Assembly: GCF_023856365.1 (NCBI RefSeq)
Contig: NW_026042412.1
Span: 1-64,000 of the forward strand
Length of the DNA stretch: 64,000 bases
Direction: 5' to 3'
Origin: Brienomyrus brachyistius
Taxonomy: Eukaryota; Chordata; Actinopteri; Osteoglossiformes; Mormyridae
In this document: piece after piece, positions 35,201-43,243 of the stretch
Layout: every line of letters begins with the position of its first letter
Numbering within the stretch: position 1 is the first letter of the stretch
The notes under the pieces: model-generated
What the model was told of the DNA's origin: nothing
Seen by the model: the letters and a program-made list of their open reading frames with translations, nothing else
Database searches by the model: none
Translations under genes and position numbers: made by a program

Positions 35201-38200
35201 GACTACCAACCCGTATCTGGCTCCTGTTGGAGCTATGATGAGAAACACAATGTGTGGCGGTTTCCTTTGGGATGGAGAGTTCAAACCACTCCCACCACAC
35301 ACTTAAAGGACCCAACCTGACAAATTTTTTCAACCCTGGAGGAGGGATCATGTCCAGATCTAGATCGCCTCCCAGAAGGGTTGTGGTCGTCCTCCCCCAC
35401 TGATGTAGGGCTGGTAAAGGGGTTTCCACCTTACAAAGTAATTGTGAAATCAGAACACCGTCCGGTAGTTAGGCAATACCCATTAAAACCTGAAGCAGAA
35501 AAAGGTATAGCCCCTGTAGTGCAAGACATGTTAGCATCAGGAATATTGCGAGAGGCTCCTGAAGCCACTTGCAACACTCCTATCTTTCCAGTCCAGAAGG
35601 GACATACAGGGAAATGGCGCATGGTGCAGGATTTAAGACCGGTTAATAACATAGTGCAACATGCAGCACCAGACGTGCCTAACCCACACTTATTGCTCAA
35701 CTCATTGACTCCTGATAAAAGCTACTTCTCAGTAGTGGATCTTAGTAATGCATTTTTCTCAGTACCATTGCACCCTGATTCTCAACATTTATTTGGATTT
35801 ACCTATAAAGGGAAAAAATATACATATACTAGACTCCCTCAGGGATTTTCTGAAAGTCCACATGTATATACCATGGCCCTTAGATACTCTATGAGTACCT
35901 GTGAAATACCATCACATAGTCAGGTATTACTATACGTGGATGATATCTTAATAGCAGCAGATTCAGAACAACATTGCAAAGAAACTACCCTAACTGTGCT
36001 TCAGCATTTATACAATACTGGACATAAAGCTTCTAAACAGAAGTTGCAGTATTGCAAAAAGACAGTTGTCTATTTAGGGCATAACCTTTCACAAAAAGGT
36101 CGCTCGCTGCTAGAGATAAGGAAACAAGCTATACAGGAAGCACCTAAACCACAGACTAAACAACAGATGATGTCCTTTTTAGGGCTCTGCAATTATTGTA
36201 GAGAATGGTTACCAGATTATGCTTTTCTAGTTCAACCTTTGCAAAATTTAATATACGGGAAGGAGATGACTCTAAAGGACAAAATACAATGGACTGAGGA
36301 CGGAGAAAATGCTTTTACAAATTTAAAAAGAATGTTGCAAACCAATGTGACCCTTGCTCTACCAGATTATCAACAACCATTCACCCTATGTGTAGATGCT
36401 AATCAAGGTTATATGAAAGCAGTATTAACACAGCCATTCGGAGCAAAAGAGAGACCGTTAGCATTCTATTCAAAACGATTAGATGCAGTAGCAGCTGGCT
36501 TTCCACAGTGTTTACAGGCATGTGCAGCTGCTGCAGAAGCAGTAAAGGTATCAGCAGAATTGGTACTTTGTCACCCCCTCATACTTAAAGTTCCTCATTC
36601 TGTGTCTCTAATCTTGTTGCAGACACCGCTTCCATTCTTAACACATACAAGACATCTTACCTTAGTGTCACTTTTGCTCTCACAACCTAACATTGAACTT
36701 CAGCGGTGTGGCCTATTGAACCCTAGCACGCTCCTCCCCACCGCAGAGGATGGGGAGCCACATTCTTGCAAAGCAACAATAGAAGAACAAACAAAACCAA
36801 GAGCAGATATTCTGCAAACTTTTATACCAGGATCAGAAGTTGTTTATGTAGATGGCTCAGCATCAAAAAATGATATGGGAAAAAATAAAGTTGGGTATGC
36901 TGTAGTTACATCTACTGAAGTGTTAGAAGCCAATGCACTCCCTTCTACTTGTTCAGCACAAGCGGCTGAACTCTATGCTGTGATCAGGGCATGTGAACTG
37001 TTCAAGAACAAGTCACTTACTATCTACACTGATAGTCAATATGTGTTTGCAGCTGTCCATCACCATGCAAGAGTCTGGAAAAATAGAGGTTTTAGAACAT
37101 CACAGGGCACATCTCTTACTCATACAAATTTGCTACTTAGATTATTAGACGTTGTGCATTTACCGACTCACTTTGCACTGTGCAAATGCAAAGCACACCA
37201 AACTGATGACTCTGCAGAAACCGCAGGAAATAGTTTTGCAGATAAAACCGCCAAAGAAGCGGCACTGAAACAACCTACCTTATCAGTGGCAGACATTCTT
37301 TTTATAGATAGCGATGTGCTATGTGATGCACAGATTCATGCTCCTAAAATAGAAGTACAAAGTTGGATCAAAAGAGGAGCAATACAACGAGAGAAAGTTT
37401 ACTATATGAATGACAAGCCCATCCTACCAAAAAATTTATACAAAACAGCTGCTTTGGTGAGCCATGGAAATACTCATGTCTCAACAGGAGGGATGGTACA
37501 TATCATACAACAATATTTCTATGCTATAAATTTTTCTGATTATGCAAAACAATTTTGTAGGACATGCTTAATTTGTTGTAAACACAATGCACAAGGAAAC
37601 ATCAGACCAAAACGTGGCCAGTTCCCCACAGCTGAGTATCCGTTTCAAGTTGTACATATGGATTTTATTGAATTATCTTGGTCACAAGGAAAGAAATACT
37701 GTCTAGTTATTATAGACACCTTTTCTAAGTGGGTAGAAATATACCCTGTAAAGCATTGTGATGCAATGACCGTTGCAAAATGTTTGGTAAGCCATTATTT
37801 CCCTACCTATGGCATACCTCATATTATAAGATCAGACAATGGGACTCATTTTGTAAATCAGACTATGTCCCTTTGCTCACAAGCATTAGGTTTTACGCTT
37901 AAGAATCATTGTGCGTATCACCCTCAGAGCGCAGGCTTAGTGGAAAGGACCAACGGCACTATTAAAACAAGGCTAAGAAAGACAGTGGAAGAGACAAAAA
38001 GGCCGTGGCCAGAATGTTTGTCTCTAGTAAAATTATGGATGAGAATAATTTCTACTCAACAGGATAACTTGCAGCCGGGAGATTGGGTCCTGGTCAAGGT
38101 CCTGTTGCGGAAAGATTGGAGCACACCTCGGTGGGACGGTCCTTATCAAGTCCTCCTTACAACACCAACAGCAGTAAAGATCGCAGAACGACCTTCCTGG

Positions 38201-40123
38201 ATACACAAAAGTCACTGTAAACCCATCAAGCCCTTATCAGAGGCCTCAGCAACAGAGTAGCAGTGGAAGTCCGCTACAAAGGCACAGTAACCAATAGGGT
38301 GCTGTTGTCTCAACCCGGTGAAGAAAACAACTGAGCTGCACTCTATTTAGGATGGCCCTGATAGGGTGGGGATGTGGTAAAGTGACTCTAGGGGTCATTC
38401 TTGTTGTAGGACTTGTATGGTTGTCCTGGCTCTCACCAGCTCCATTACAGCACCTACGGCGATGGACCCATGATGACTTCCATCTACGCCCGTTGCCCGC
38501 TGACCACTCACATCCATTTATGCAAAACTACTGGTACCGATATGTACATGATACTGTAACAGCGAAAAATGTGACAAATTGCTATGTTTGTTCAGTAATG
38601 CTCACTCATAGTGAAGGACCTACGGTGTATGGCAGAGCTATGAATATCTTCTGCAGGTATAGGATATCAAAGTAATGTTTCACTTATATTTTCTTTTGTT
38701 TTTCATTTTATTTTTCTGTTGTTTTATTACTGTTATACCATGTTTGAAAATGTTTATTAATCAAGCTCTTAACGCTGCTTTTCGGACACGCAGTACAATG
38801 TTTCTCTCCCTTACCCAAACTATAGAGACAGAGCCTGTTTCCAGCGATGGCGATGAAGAAGACATATAATTCATAATGACGGCCGAGCCGAAAGCACCCG
38901 TGCAGGGCTCGGACCTGAAGAACCGGAATTAAATGTTTTCCAGGATAATGACAATGTGGTCTAAATGAAGGTTGTACCTAAAGTGCTTTTGCAACTTGTA
39001 CAATGTTGATGCTTCTGATCATACTGTCATGATAAACAGGAGGGACTGTTAGGTTGAAGAAACAGTTGTTAATCATTTCTGTATGATCAGCAATGAGTGT
39101 AAATATATATGTATACGTTATTTCTTATCTTCTAGCCACATACTCTTAGCTATTGTACTCTAAGTAGGTGGTTAACAGCTGCCTACTTAGATAAGAATCT
39201 CACTTCCCTCTCTTGCGCCCCCCATTGACTATAAATAAAGAAGACAAGGGGAACCACCCTTTGTAACACATTCTGCTGTAGTTTGCATTGCAGAGAGTGT
39301 GGGTACCCTTGCAAGTAAAACTGTAACCTGTGTGTGTCTCATAAATGTGGAGTTGGGGTGGAAACGCCGGGCGCTTTCCCCAACAGGGACGTTTCTTAGG
39401 TTAGAAACTGCCGTCACTGCAGCCAACACTGACTTTTAAGGAGAGACACTCAGCTCTTCCTATGAGCAGATCCACCATGGTGCACAAAATGACAGTATAA
39501 TTATTATTTTAGGTGACACTTCAAATGTTGCATTATTTCATTCTTTACAAAACGACATTTTTATAACAATGATGTATAACAATGTTAATGTGTTTATGTA
39601 TAATTCATATTTAAATTAAAGTTCATATTTTAGTTAAAAGCTACACCTACAGTACGTATATGAACTTGAATTTGAATCCAAACCCTTTTTCGTTCTTCTT
39701 CTTTAAATTCAAATATAAATTTCAATGCCACAACCTGTTTTCAACCACAATTCAAATGTAATTCAGATTAACAAAATGAACTGAAATTCAAGTTCATATA
39801 TGTATTCAAAATCCTGAATTTTAGGATACGTATTTGAGAATTTCATTCTCAAATCAGTTCTGAATGGTGCACATCCCTAGTTCATATGTTAAATCATGCA
39901 TTTTTTTTTTCAGAGTGAATACACACTGACTGCTCAGATAAATAACGTCAAAAATAATTTTCTTTTGTTGCTTAAGATTTTTGCACAGTCCTATACTGTA
40001 TATAACAACTCAAACATTTTTTTATGTTATTTGTTTTAAAGAGGCTGCAATGTGTAACATTAACATCTGTATAAAGAGAAGGTTAGGCTTTTGGCTGACA
40101 GCAAGCAAAATGCAACAAATTGT

Positions 40124-40154
<31 letters not shown>

Positions 40155-40874
40155 ATGATTTTTGTTTGATGTTTAGAAAAACATTTATGGAACAAAGCAG
40201 ACAATAAGGTATCTTTGCTAATTTTATATTGACAAACAACTAAACTGTCAAAATTATTTTGCAGGGAATAATCTTACTGACATTATAATAAAGCAAATAT
40301 GAAAATAGTTGGAATCTCATTTACCTGTGATTATGACAAAGGTTCCATTCCCGAAGGTGACCTCATGAAGAAACACAGCAGCACAATAATACACTGCAGA
40401 ATCTGACGGCTCCACGTTAGAAATAGTGAGGTTAAAACTCCCCTCTGCATTCAGTAAGGAGTAACGTTTTATGCTTTTATATTCCTTGTAAAATTCACCA
40501 GGTACGTAGAGAAGTGCTTTCGCCATGGGCTGGGGCTTCCGACCAACAGCTTGCTTAAACAAAGTAACAAAAGTTGTTTCTCCTTGACAGAAGCATGTCA
40601 GGGTCACACTGTCTCCAAGCTGAACCCTCATCAGGTGACTGGGCTGAACAACATCTGTAGTCAGTGCAGTGTCTGCAAAAACAGAAAAACAAAAAAAATC
40701 ATAATCAAATAAGACATATAATAGTAATCTAAATAACTATTAACTATGATGCAGATTAAATGGCCAAATTCCACTGATCACATCATACAGATAAATGAAA
40801 ATATTAAAATCCCAAAATAATTTATATTATAGGGCCTTACTAATGAAAATGAGAAGACCAAAGAGTCTGAACAT
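29112..40874 (-). CDS. Novel immune-type receptor (NITR)-like gene, split by an ERV in its V-I intron
   Basis: Minus-strand exons in gene order are leader 40874-40841, V domain 40672-40325, I domain 30943-30593, transmembrane 30047-29933 and cytoplasmic 29237-29112. Leader, V, I and transmembrane exons all join in phase 1 with GT/AG borders. NITRs are lymphocyte surface receptors of ray-finned fishes with a V domain, a cysteine-rich I domain, J-like FGNGT motifs and often ITIMs. All of these are visible here. The 9.4-kb intron between V and I contains a hAT remnant and the whole antisense ERV. The I exon has a TAG stop at 30608-30606 before its donor, so this allele looks unable to encode the membrane-bound form. 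The join from transmembrane to cytoplasmic exon is out of phase, so a small exon between them is probably missing from my model. The V and I exons could alternatively belong to two genes. Confidence 0.75.
29933..30047 (-). CDS. NITR transmembrane exon
   Basis: Acceptor GTTACAG and donor GTACGC bound an exon reading GFQKLLDPLHSG, then a hydrophobic span LLIVLSCSIILNVALICI and a basic/cysteine stop-transfer RCKLTCTHC. There is no charged residue inside the span, which fits an inhibitory and not an adaptor-dependent receptor. Confidence 0.7.
30211..30390. repeat. Perfect 90-bp tandem duplication containing a SINE 3' end
   Basis: 30,211-30,300 and 30,301-30,390 are identical by eye. Each holds AT-rich sequence plus a SINE tail fragment ('ctccggaccccccgcgaccc', then GGAT repeats). 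It lies in the NITR intron between I and transmembrane exons. Confidence 0.9.
30520..30633 (-). repeat. 57-bp in-frame duplication of the NITR I-domain J-like segment
   Basis: 30,520-30,576 and 30,577-30,633 differ at two positions. Each encodes CGEMLFGNGT, then xLDIDG and a splice donor (GTAACA and GTAGCA). The copy reached first in transcription has TAG where the second has CAG. Confidence 0.85.
30593..30943 (-). CDS. NITR I-domain exon with premature TAG
   Basis: Acceptor TTTTCAG starts the exon (KDSNSRTVVQQPVSD). It has LQPGDSVSLQC (first Ig Cys), HSVYWFRHGS (core Trp), extra cysteines typical of NITR I domains, LSLSDAGTYYCAV (second Ig Cys) and FGNGT. The codon after FGNGT is TAG (30608-30606). 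The donor GATG|GTAACA lies 12 bases beyond, so every product using either donor contains the stop. Confidence 0.8.
31520..31908 (-). pseudogene. hAT transposase C-terminal remnant, split by the ERV
   Basis: Minus-strand AAAFSAHAERVFSVAGKDFR and PEDCKLNHETFEDIMLNKC are the hAT dimerisation region. The frame continues upstream into 31,908 and then across the ERV to 39,391 and beyond (LAAVTAVSNLRNVP up to the ERV edge), showing that the provirus landed in this hAT copy. Stops and frameshifts make it dead. Confidence 0.75.
31904..31908. repeat. Left target-site duplication of the ERV (GGGAC)
   Basis: GGGAC precedes the left LTR and recurs at 39,386-39,390 right after the right LTR: a 5-bp duplication. 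Confidence 0.85.
31909..32247 (+). mobile_element. 5' LTR of the ERV
   Basis: 339 bp, starts TGTTAG and ends CCAACA. TATAAATA lies at 32,092-32,099. The only AATAAA (32,096-32,101) overlaps it. A GT-rich stretch (32,190-32,200) lies downstream. Confidence 0.95.
32255..32271 (+). promoter_or_regulatory. Primer-binding site, tRNA-Tyr type
   Basis: TGGTCCTTCGAGCCGGA starts 7 nt after the LTR. It is complementary to the 3' end of vertebrate tRNA-Tyr including CCA, over 17 nt, as I recall that tRNA. Confidence 0.8.
32463..32534 (+). repeat. Two 36-bp repeats in the ERV leader, each starting with a donor-like GTGAGA
   Basis: Units 32,463-32,498 and 32,499-32,534 differ at three or so positions. 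The first is preceded by CAG, giving a good splice donor (CAG|GTGAGA). This is the likely major donor for env mRNA, but I could not confirm an acceptor. Confidence 0.6.
32839..34309 (+). pseudogene. gag: ERV gag, broken by a frameshift and a nonsense codon
   Basis: Gag forms the virion core. It starts at ATG 32,839 (MGKNQSK, an N-myristoylation signal with Gly2, Ser6, Lys7), as expected for matrix. The frame fails at a run of seven A (32,941-32,947) and continues in the next frame through a basic/proline-rich region (about 33,014-33,260) and a p30-like capsid (YRPWTAEDRTAAL, FWTAILELQSSF, AQCKQKDGEEPEDFMDRM). A TAA at 34,019-34,021 interrupts late capsid. The same frame then carries an RGRGRG-rich nucleocapsid with a perfect C-x2-C-x4-H-x4-C knuckle (34,214-34,255) and ends at TGA 34,307. 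The A-run frameshift could be a sequencing error. Confidence 0.85.
34307..34347 (+). promoter_or_regulatory. Candidate UGA read-through signal between gag and pro
   Basis: Gag and pro are in the same frame, separated by one TGA in the leaky context UGA-C. Four bases later CCTCGGA (34,314-34,320) can pair with TCCGAGG (34,341-34,347), a perfect 7-bp stem with a 20-nt loop. This parallels the gammaretroviral stop-codon read-through design, though the spacing is shorter than in MLV. Confidence 0.55.
34310..35320 (+). CDS. pro: ERV protease followed by an extra 2H-phosphoesterase-like region
   Basis: The frame is open from the gag UGA to TGA 35,318-35,320. The aspartic protease occupies roughly the first 140 codons: catalytic CDTGACRTV, flap-like INIKTAGGQ and NLLGRDL near its end. 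About 35 codons later comes a region unlike anything between protease and polymerase in standard gammaretroviruses. It has LHVTMWY (His at 34,937-34,939) and PHVSLSKP (His at 35,120-35,122), two H-x-[ST] motifs 61 residues apart. Between them are predicted beta strands (ITLQHMYV, AASVIL). This pattern defines 2H phosphoesterases (LigT/AKAP7-like), some viral members of which cleave 2'-5' oligoadenylate. Function here is inference. The TGA separates it from the polymerase. Confidence 0.65.
   Translation, partial: PPSEAPVTDTIRGKTEVILRKETEVTLQDLLDKEIDLQAVCQLLAERQWETLPSRKLVINGKVYECLCDTGACRTVLTSSPPGVTYSSSVINIKTAGGQTDRHQLTNPVAVKDKETGLECQAQVLISPSCPVNLLGRDLMVQMGISVVATATGMKAIVNEEAYVVQGTTTPQYYWSLDLGGTAQTRELLRKTREKQSPRQAQFMPDDALHVTMWYKDTLGPDYVYDKTFHALQDTCITLQHMYVNPTTGFSAASVILSNKQQAVFRERTPHVSLSKPPQMQWRDVEMFLRDSMHSYNDYQPVSGSCWSYDEKHNVWRFPLGWRVQTTPTTHLKDPT
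35321..38260 (+). CDS. pol: ERV reverse transcriptase, RNase H and integrase
   Basis: The frame is open from 35,321, directly after the TGA that cuts it from protease. RT: GKWRMVQDLRPVNN, FSVVDLSNAFFSVPLHP, RLPQGFSESP and YVDD (35,933-35,944). RNase H: VYVDGSA, AELYAV, YTDSQY and SFADKTA supply the D-E-D-D residues. Integrase: HGNTH...CRTCLICC zinc site; the catalytic DD35E (MDF, SDNGTHF, LVERTNG) has exactly 35 residues between the last two. After the core, the sequence jumps at about 38,045-38,065 from the alpha-helical region straight to PGDWVLVK and the GPYQV motif, suggesting an in-frame deletion of some tens of codons. All visible catalytic residues are intact. Confidence 0.9.
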   Translation, partial: QIFSTLEEGSCPDLDRLPEGLWSSSPTDVGLVKGFPPYKVIVKSEHRPVVRQYPLKPEAEKGIAPVVQDMLASGILREAPEATCNTPIFPVQKGHTGKWRMVQDLRPVNNIVQHAAPDVPNPHLLLNSLTPDKSYFSVVDLSNAFFSVPLHPDSQHLFGFTYKGKKYTYTRLPQGFSESPHVYTMALRYSMSTCEIPSHSQVLLYVDDILIAADSEQHCKETTLTVLQHLYNTGHKASKQKLQYCKKTVVYLGHNLSQKGRSLLEIRKQAIQEAPKPQTKQQMMSFLGLCNYCREWLPDYAFLVQPLQNLIYGKEMTLKDKIQWTEDGENAFTNLKRMLQTNVTLALPDYQQPFTLCVDANQGYMKAVLTQPFGAKERPLAFYSKRLDAVAAGFPQCLQACAAAAEAVKVSAELVLCHPLILKVPHSVSLILLQTPLPFLTHTRHLTLVSLLLSQPNIELQRCGLLNPSTLLPTAEDGEPHSCKATIEEQTKPRADILQTFIPGSEVVYVDGSASKNDMGKNKVGYAVVTSTEVLEANALPSTCSAQAAELYAVIRACELFKNKSLTIYTDSQYVFAAVHHHARVWKNRGFRTSQGTSLTHTNLLLRLLDVVHLPTHFALCKCKAHQTDDSAETAGNSFADKTAKEAALKQPTLSVADILFIDSDVLCDAQIHAPKIEVQSWIKRGAIQREKVYYMNDKPILPKNLYKTAALVSHGNTHVSTGGMVHIIQQYFYAINFSDYAKQFCRTCLICCKHNAQGNIRPKRGQFPTAEYPFQVVHMDFIELSWSQGKKYCLVIIDTFSKWVEIYPVKHCDAMTVAKCLVSHYFPTYGIPHIIRSDNGTHFVNQTMSLCSQALGFTLKNHCAYHPQSAGLVERTNGTIKTRLRKTVEETKRPWPECLSLVKLWMRIISTQQDNLQPGDWVLVKVLLRKDWSTPRWDGPYQVLLTTPTAVKIAERPSWIHKSHCKPIKPLSEASATE
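38352..38869 (+). pseudogene. env: ERV env remnant with large internal deletion
   Basis: Env mediates attachment and fusion. Only the two ends remain. 38,352-38,675 encodes a signal-anchor-like N-terminus (VTLGVILVVGLVWLSWL) and the start of the surface subunit with one NVTNC glycosylation site. 38,675-38,869, in another frame, encodes a membrane span (FLLFFILFFCCFITVIPCL) and an acidic tail like that of a transmembrane subunit. The receptor-binding part, cleavage site and fusion machinery are absent. Confidence 0.75.
39034..39046 (+). promoter_or_regulatory. Polypurine tract of the ERV
   Basis: AAACAGGAGGGAC precedes the 3' LTR. The last five bases equal the GGGAC target duplication. Confidence 0.65.
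39047..39385 (+). mobile_element. 3' LTR of the ERV
   Basis: 339 bp and, by eye, identical to the 5' LTR over its whole length. It is followed by GGGAC (39,386-39,390). Confidence 0.95.
39391..39480 (-). pseudogene. hAT transposase remnant, other side of the ERV
   Basis: Minus-strand LAAVTAVSNLRNVP runs into the ERV edge and joins the remnant at 31,908-31,520 when the provirus and one GGGAC are set aside. Upstream reading is broken by stops. Confidence 0.55.
39610..39890. mobile_element. Possible MITE-like, AT-rich repeat
   Basis: Repeated words of the type 'ttcaaattcaa' and an end resembling 'gtgcacatccctag', typical of some non-autonomous hAT termini. No second terminus identified. It lies in the NITR V-I intron. 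Confidence 0.3.
40128..40153. repeat. (AAT)n microsatellite
   Basis: About nine AAT units in the NITR V-I intron. Confidence 0.9.
40325..40672 (-). CDS. NITR V-domain exon
   Basis: Acceptor TTTTGCAG, donor ATCACAG|GTAAAT. Reading: TDVVQPSHLMRVQLGDSVTL then TCFCQ (first Ig Cys), VTLFKQAVGRKPQPMAKALL (no canonical core Trp: the usual WYKQ-like position reads LFKQ), FNLTISNVEPSDSAVYYCAA (second Ig Cys) and a J-like FGNGTFVIITG. The J-like end is germline-joined; I see no recombination signal sequence. Confidence 0.85.
40841..40874 (-). CDS. NITR leader exon
   Basis: ATG at 40,874-40,872 begins MFRLFGLLIFI, a short hydrophobic signal peptide. It ends in phase 1 at a strong donor A|GTAAGG, matching the phase of the V exon. 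Confidence 0.75.
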
Positions 40875-41257
40875 TTTTGTGCTTCCACTGTTTAGAATAA
40901 ACTGCTCTGCTGCTAAGTGAGAGATCATGGTCGTGGTCGGGATGAAAGGGCAGGAAACAGAGAGGAAACAGAGAGACACACATCAGGCTGATCTGATTGG
41001 CTGTTCACATGGGAACTTAAGTAACAGTGAAAAAGCATTTTAATGTGCACTTACATGACGTTTATTAATTTACTCCTTAACATCCAGTTAAAATGAGAAC
41101 AATTAGATAAACAGGAGCAGATACTGAGCATATAAAGTTCTTTGTACAGAGTGCTGAGATACTGTGGGAGAGCATTTGCTAATCATCTCTCTCAGACAAG
41201 CTCAGCACAGTATGAGTCTGTTATCTATCTGATATTAGACAGTCTCTCATACAGTAA

Positions 41258-41480
41258 TAATAATTGATACTTTATTGGTCCCTGTGGAGAAATTGTCTTA
41301 ACTTCTCTCTCAACTTGCTCTCTTTTTTTTAGAGTAAACAGAGTAAGTTGTCTGCGAAGGGCAGCCACCCATAGTGATGCCCAGTGAGCTGGGGGTTAAG
41401 GGCCTCGCTCAAGGACGCAGAGATGTGCTGTGGCTGGGTTTGAACCAGCGACCATCTTATTACAAGCACACAGGCATTAG
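41258..41480. repeat. Dispersed repeat related to 17,219-17,450
   Basis: Shares 'gagctgggggttaagggcc' and 'gagtaagttgtctgcgaag'. It contains 'gggtttgaaccagcgacc', resembling a pol III box. Confidence 0.6.
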
Positions 41481-41816
41481 ATCTTCTAATCACACTTAAA
41501 AGGCAGATTAAATGTTCTTTCCACCATGCAAACAGAATGTAAATTATAGCTTTACTGCTTAGATTTACATTCACACATTTGCATTTAAAACAAGCATTTT
41601 AAGTGATGTACATGAGAGTAAATGGTGAATCAGTTTATTTGCCACTCTACACATTACATTGGCGCCCATTATAAGTAACTGTACAGTGACATTGCAGTTC
41701 CTCAGTTGCTTTGATGCATTTCTGGAATCACCCTTAACATCTGCAAAACTGTAAGTGCATTTCCCAAAACAATTCGTGCAAACAGCACCACACAGATGGA
41801 CTGTCTACAAAAAAAG

Positions 41817-42231
41817 TCATAGAGGCCACCAGCAGCCCGAATACCACACCGTAAGGCCGTATGTTAGGATGCTCTCTATGGCAGAGCGGTAGGAGGCCAC
41901 CAGCAGCCCGCATACCAGACCGTAAGGCAGCATGTTAGGATGCTCTCTATGGCAGAGCAGTTGAAGGTCCCGATCAAGAAATCCGACAAGTTTCCCCAAT
42001 AAGCCAGTAACCCCGCTTCATAGAACAGGCCACAGGACTGGTTTTGGTGAGATAGTCCGAGTAGTAGGTAGAAATCAGGATGGAGACTGAGTGTGGGTCT
42101 AACAGGTGAGCAGATGTAGGACAGAATGTAGAGCCCTCTGGTGGAGTGCCTGTGCATGACTGAATGTATGGTTTGGGTCTGATGGTCTGAATAGTTGGTA
42201 GAAATAGGCACCTTCCTACCTGATGTGGTAG
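41817..42231 (-). mobile_element. Rex-type LINE C-terminal remnant with a 71-bp tandem duplication
   Basis: Minus-strand CSAIESILTCCLTVWYAGCW is the conserved SIL(T/S)xxxTxWYG block of Rex-type LINEs. It occurs twice because 41,822-41,892 and 41,893-41,963 are near-identical tandem copies. Confidence 0.55.
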
Positions 42232-42239
42232 GTCTAGAT

Positions 42240-42544
42240 AAGGGGTCACCAACATGGTGCCCCAAGGATGCCCCCAATGACCACATGAGTTGCCCGTGGA
42301 CCTGTTCTATAAAATAGCACAACTCACCAGCGAACATCATCTAAAATTTTATTTTGTCCTGTTTCTAATCTATCACATTTGCATTTATATAGATTTGAAA
42401 TTGAATATAAAAAAGCATTTAAAACATGTTTATCATGCATGAAGTTTAGACATGTTTAGGAGGGCGTTTAAAACTGATATCAAACTTCGTATGGCTCAGT
42501 ACCCGTGAAGTAGCTCTCCGTTTTAAAAAGGTTGGTGACCCCTG
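42240..42544. mobile_element. hAT-type MITE with 8-bp target duplication
   Basis: 305 bp; starts AAGGGGTCACCAAC and ends GTTGGTGACCCCTG. Exact GTCTAGAT repeats lie at 42,232-42,239 and 42,545-42,552. It is non-coding. Confidence 0.9.
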
Positions 42545-43243
42545 GTCTAGATCTTGCAAGTTTGTTTGTACTGGCTGTGTGAACATACTGTAGCACTGTT
42601 AAGAATATGCAACACAGCCTGAGTTGGGGATCTGCTGTATGCATCAGTAATATAATGCTTTGTCCTTTTCTAGGCTGTTCATTAAGACATAAAGCCTGAA
42701 AGTTTTCTGAATGGCATTAATGAAATTGAGCACTGCCCCCACCTGCTGGCCAATTTATTAAAACATTGAAATCGCTGTCTGCACAGGCTGACGTGTCATT
42801 TAAGTCTGATAATTTTCTATGAGTCAAACGGCAAGAAAATGACAAGAAGTTAAAAACATGGAGTTAGATGAAGGAGAAAAGATTACAAATTTGAAGATTA
42901 TGAAATCAGGACATGTCAGCTAAGTCAGCCAAGGTGGGTCTTAAACATATGGACGGAAGTATGAGCGCTAAACTTAAACGGGTTCACTTGTAACCGCTGC
43001 CACCAAATTTCGTTAAATTGCTGGGGAGGTCCAGATACATGAGACAGGAATAGAAGGATTATTCTTTATTAATATACAGACGAGGGTTACAACCCTCCCT
43101 AGGGCAATAGAAGGGGATACCTGCCACGGGACATTCTAAAACGCTTAATGTGAAAATGCGTAACGCAACTTAATGTATTAAAACAGTCACCACAAATCAC
43201 CAAATTTCTCGCGAATGTATCTGGCCATAAAGACTTACCTGAC

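Larger units (their letters stand above)
31909..39385 (+). mobile_element. Endogenous retrovirus, 7.5 kb, fish gamma/epsilon-like, tRNA-Tyr primer
   Basis: Parts in order: 339-bp LTR, primer-binding site, leader with a 36-bp tandem repeat, gag, UGA, pro plus an extra 2H-like region, RT-RNase H-integrase, deleted env, polypurine tract and 339-bp LTR. I see no difference between the LTRs. Single-frame gag-pro-pol, one CCHC knuckle, DTGA protease and YVDD polymerase suit the gamma/epsilon side of retroviruses. Breaks: an A-run frameshift (32,941-32,947), TAA (34,019), TGA (35,318), a likely integrase deletion (about 38,050) and loss of most of env. It is antisense to the NITR gene and inside its intron. 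Confidence 0.9.
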
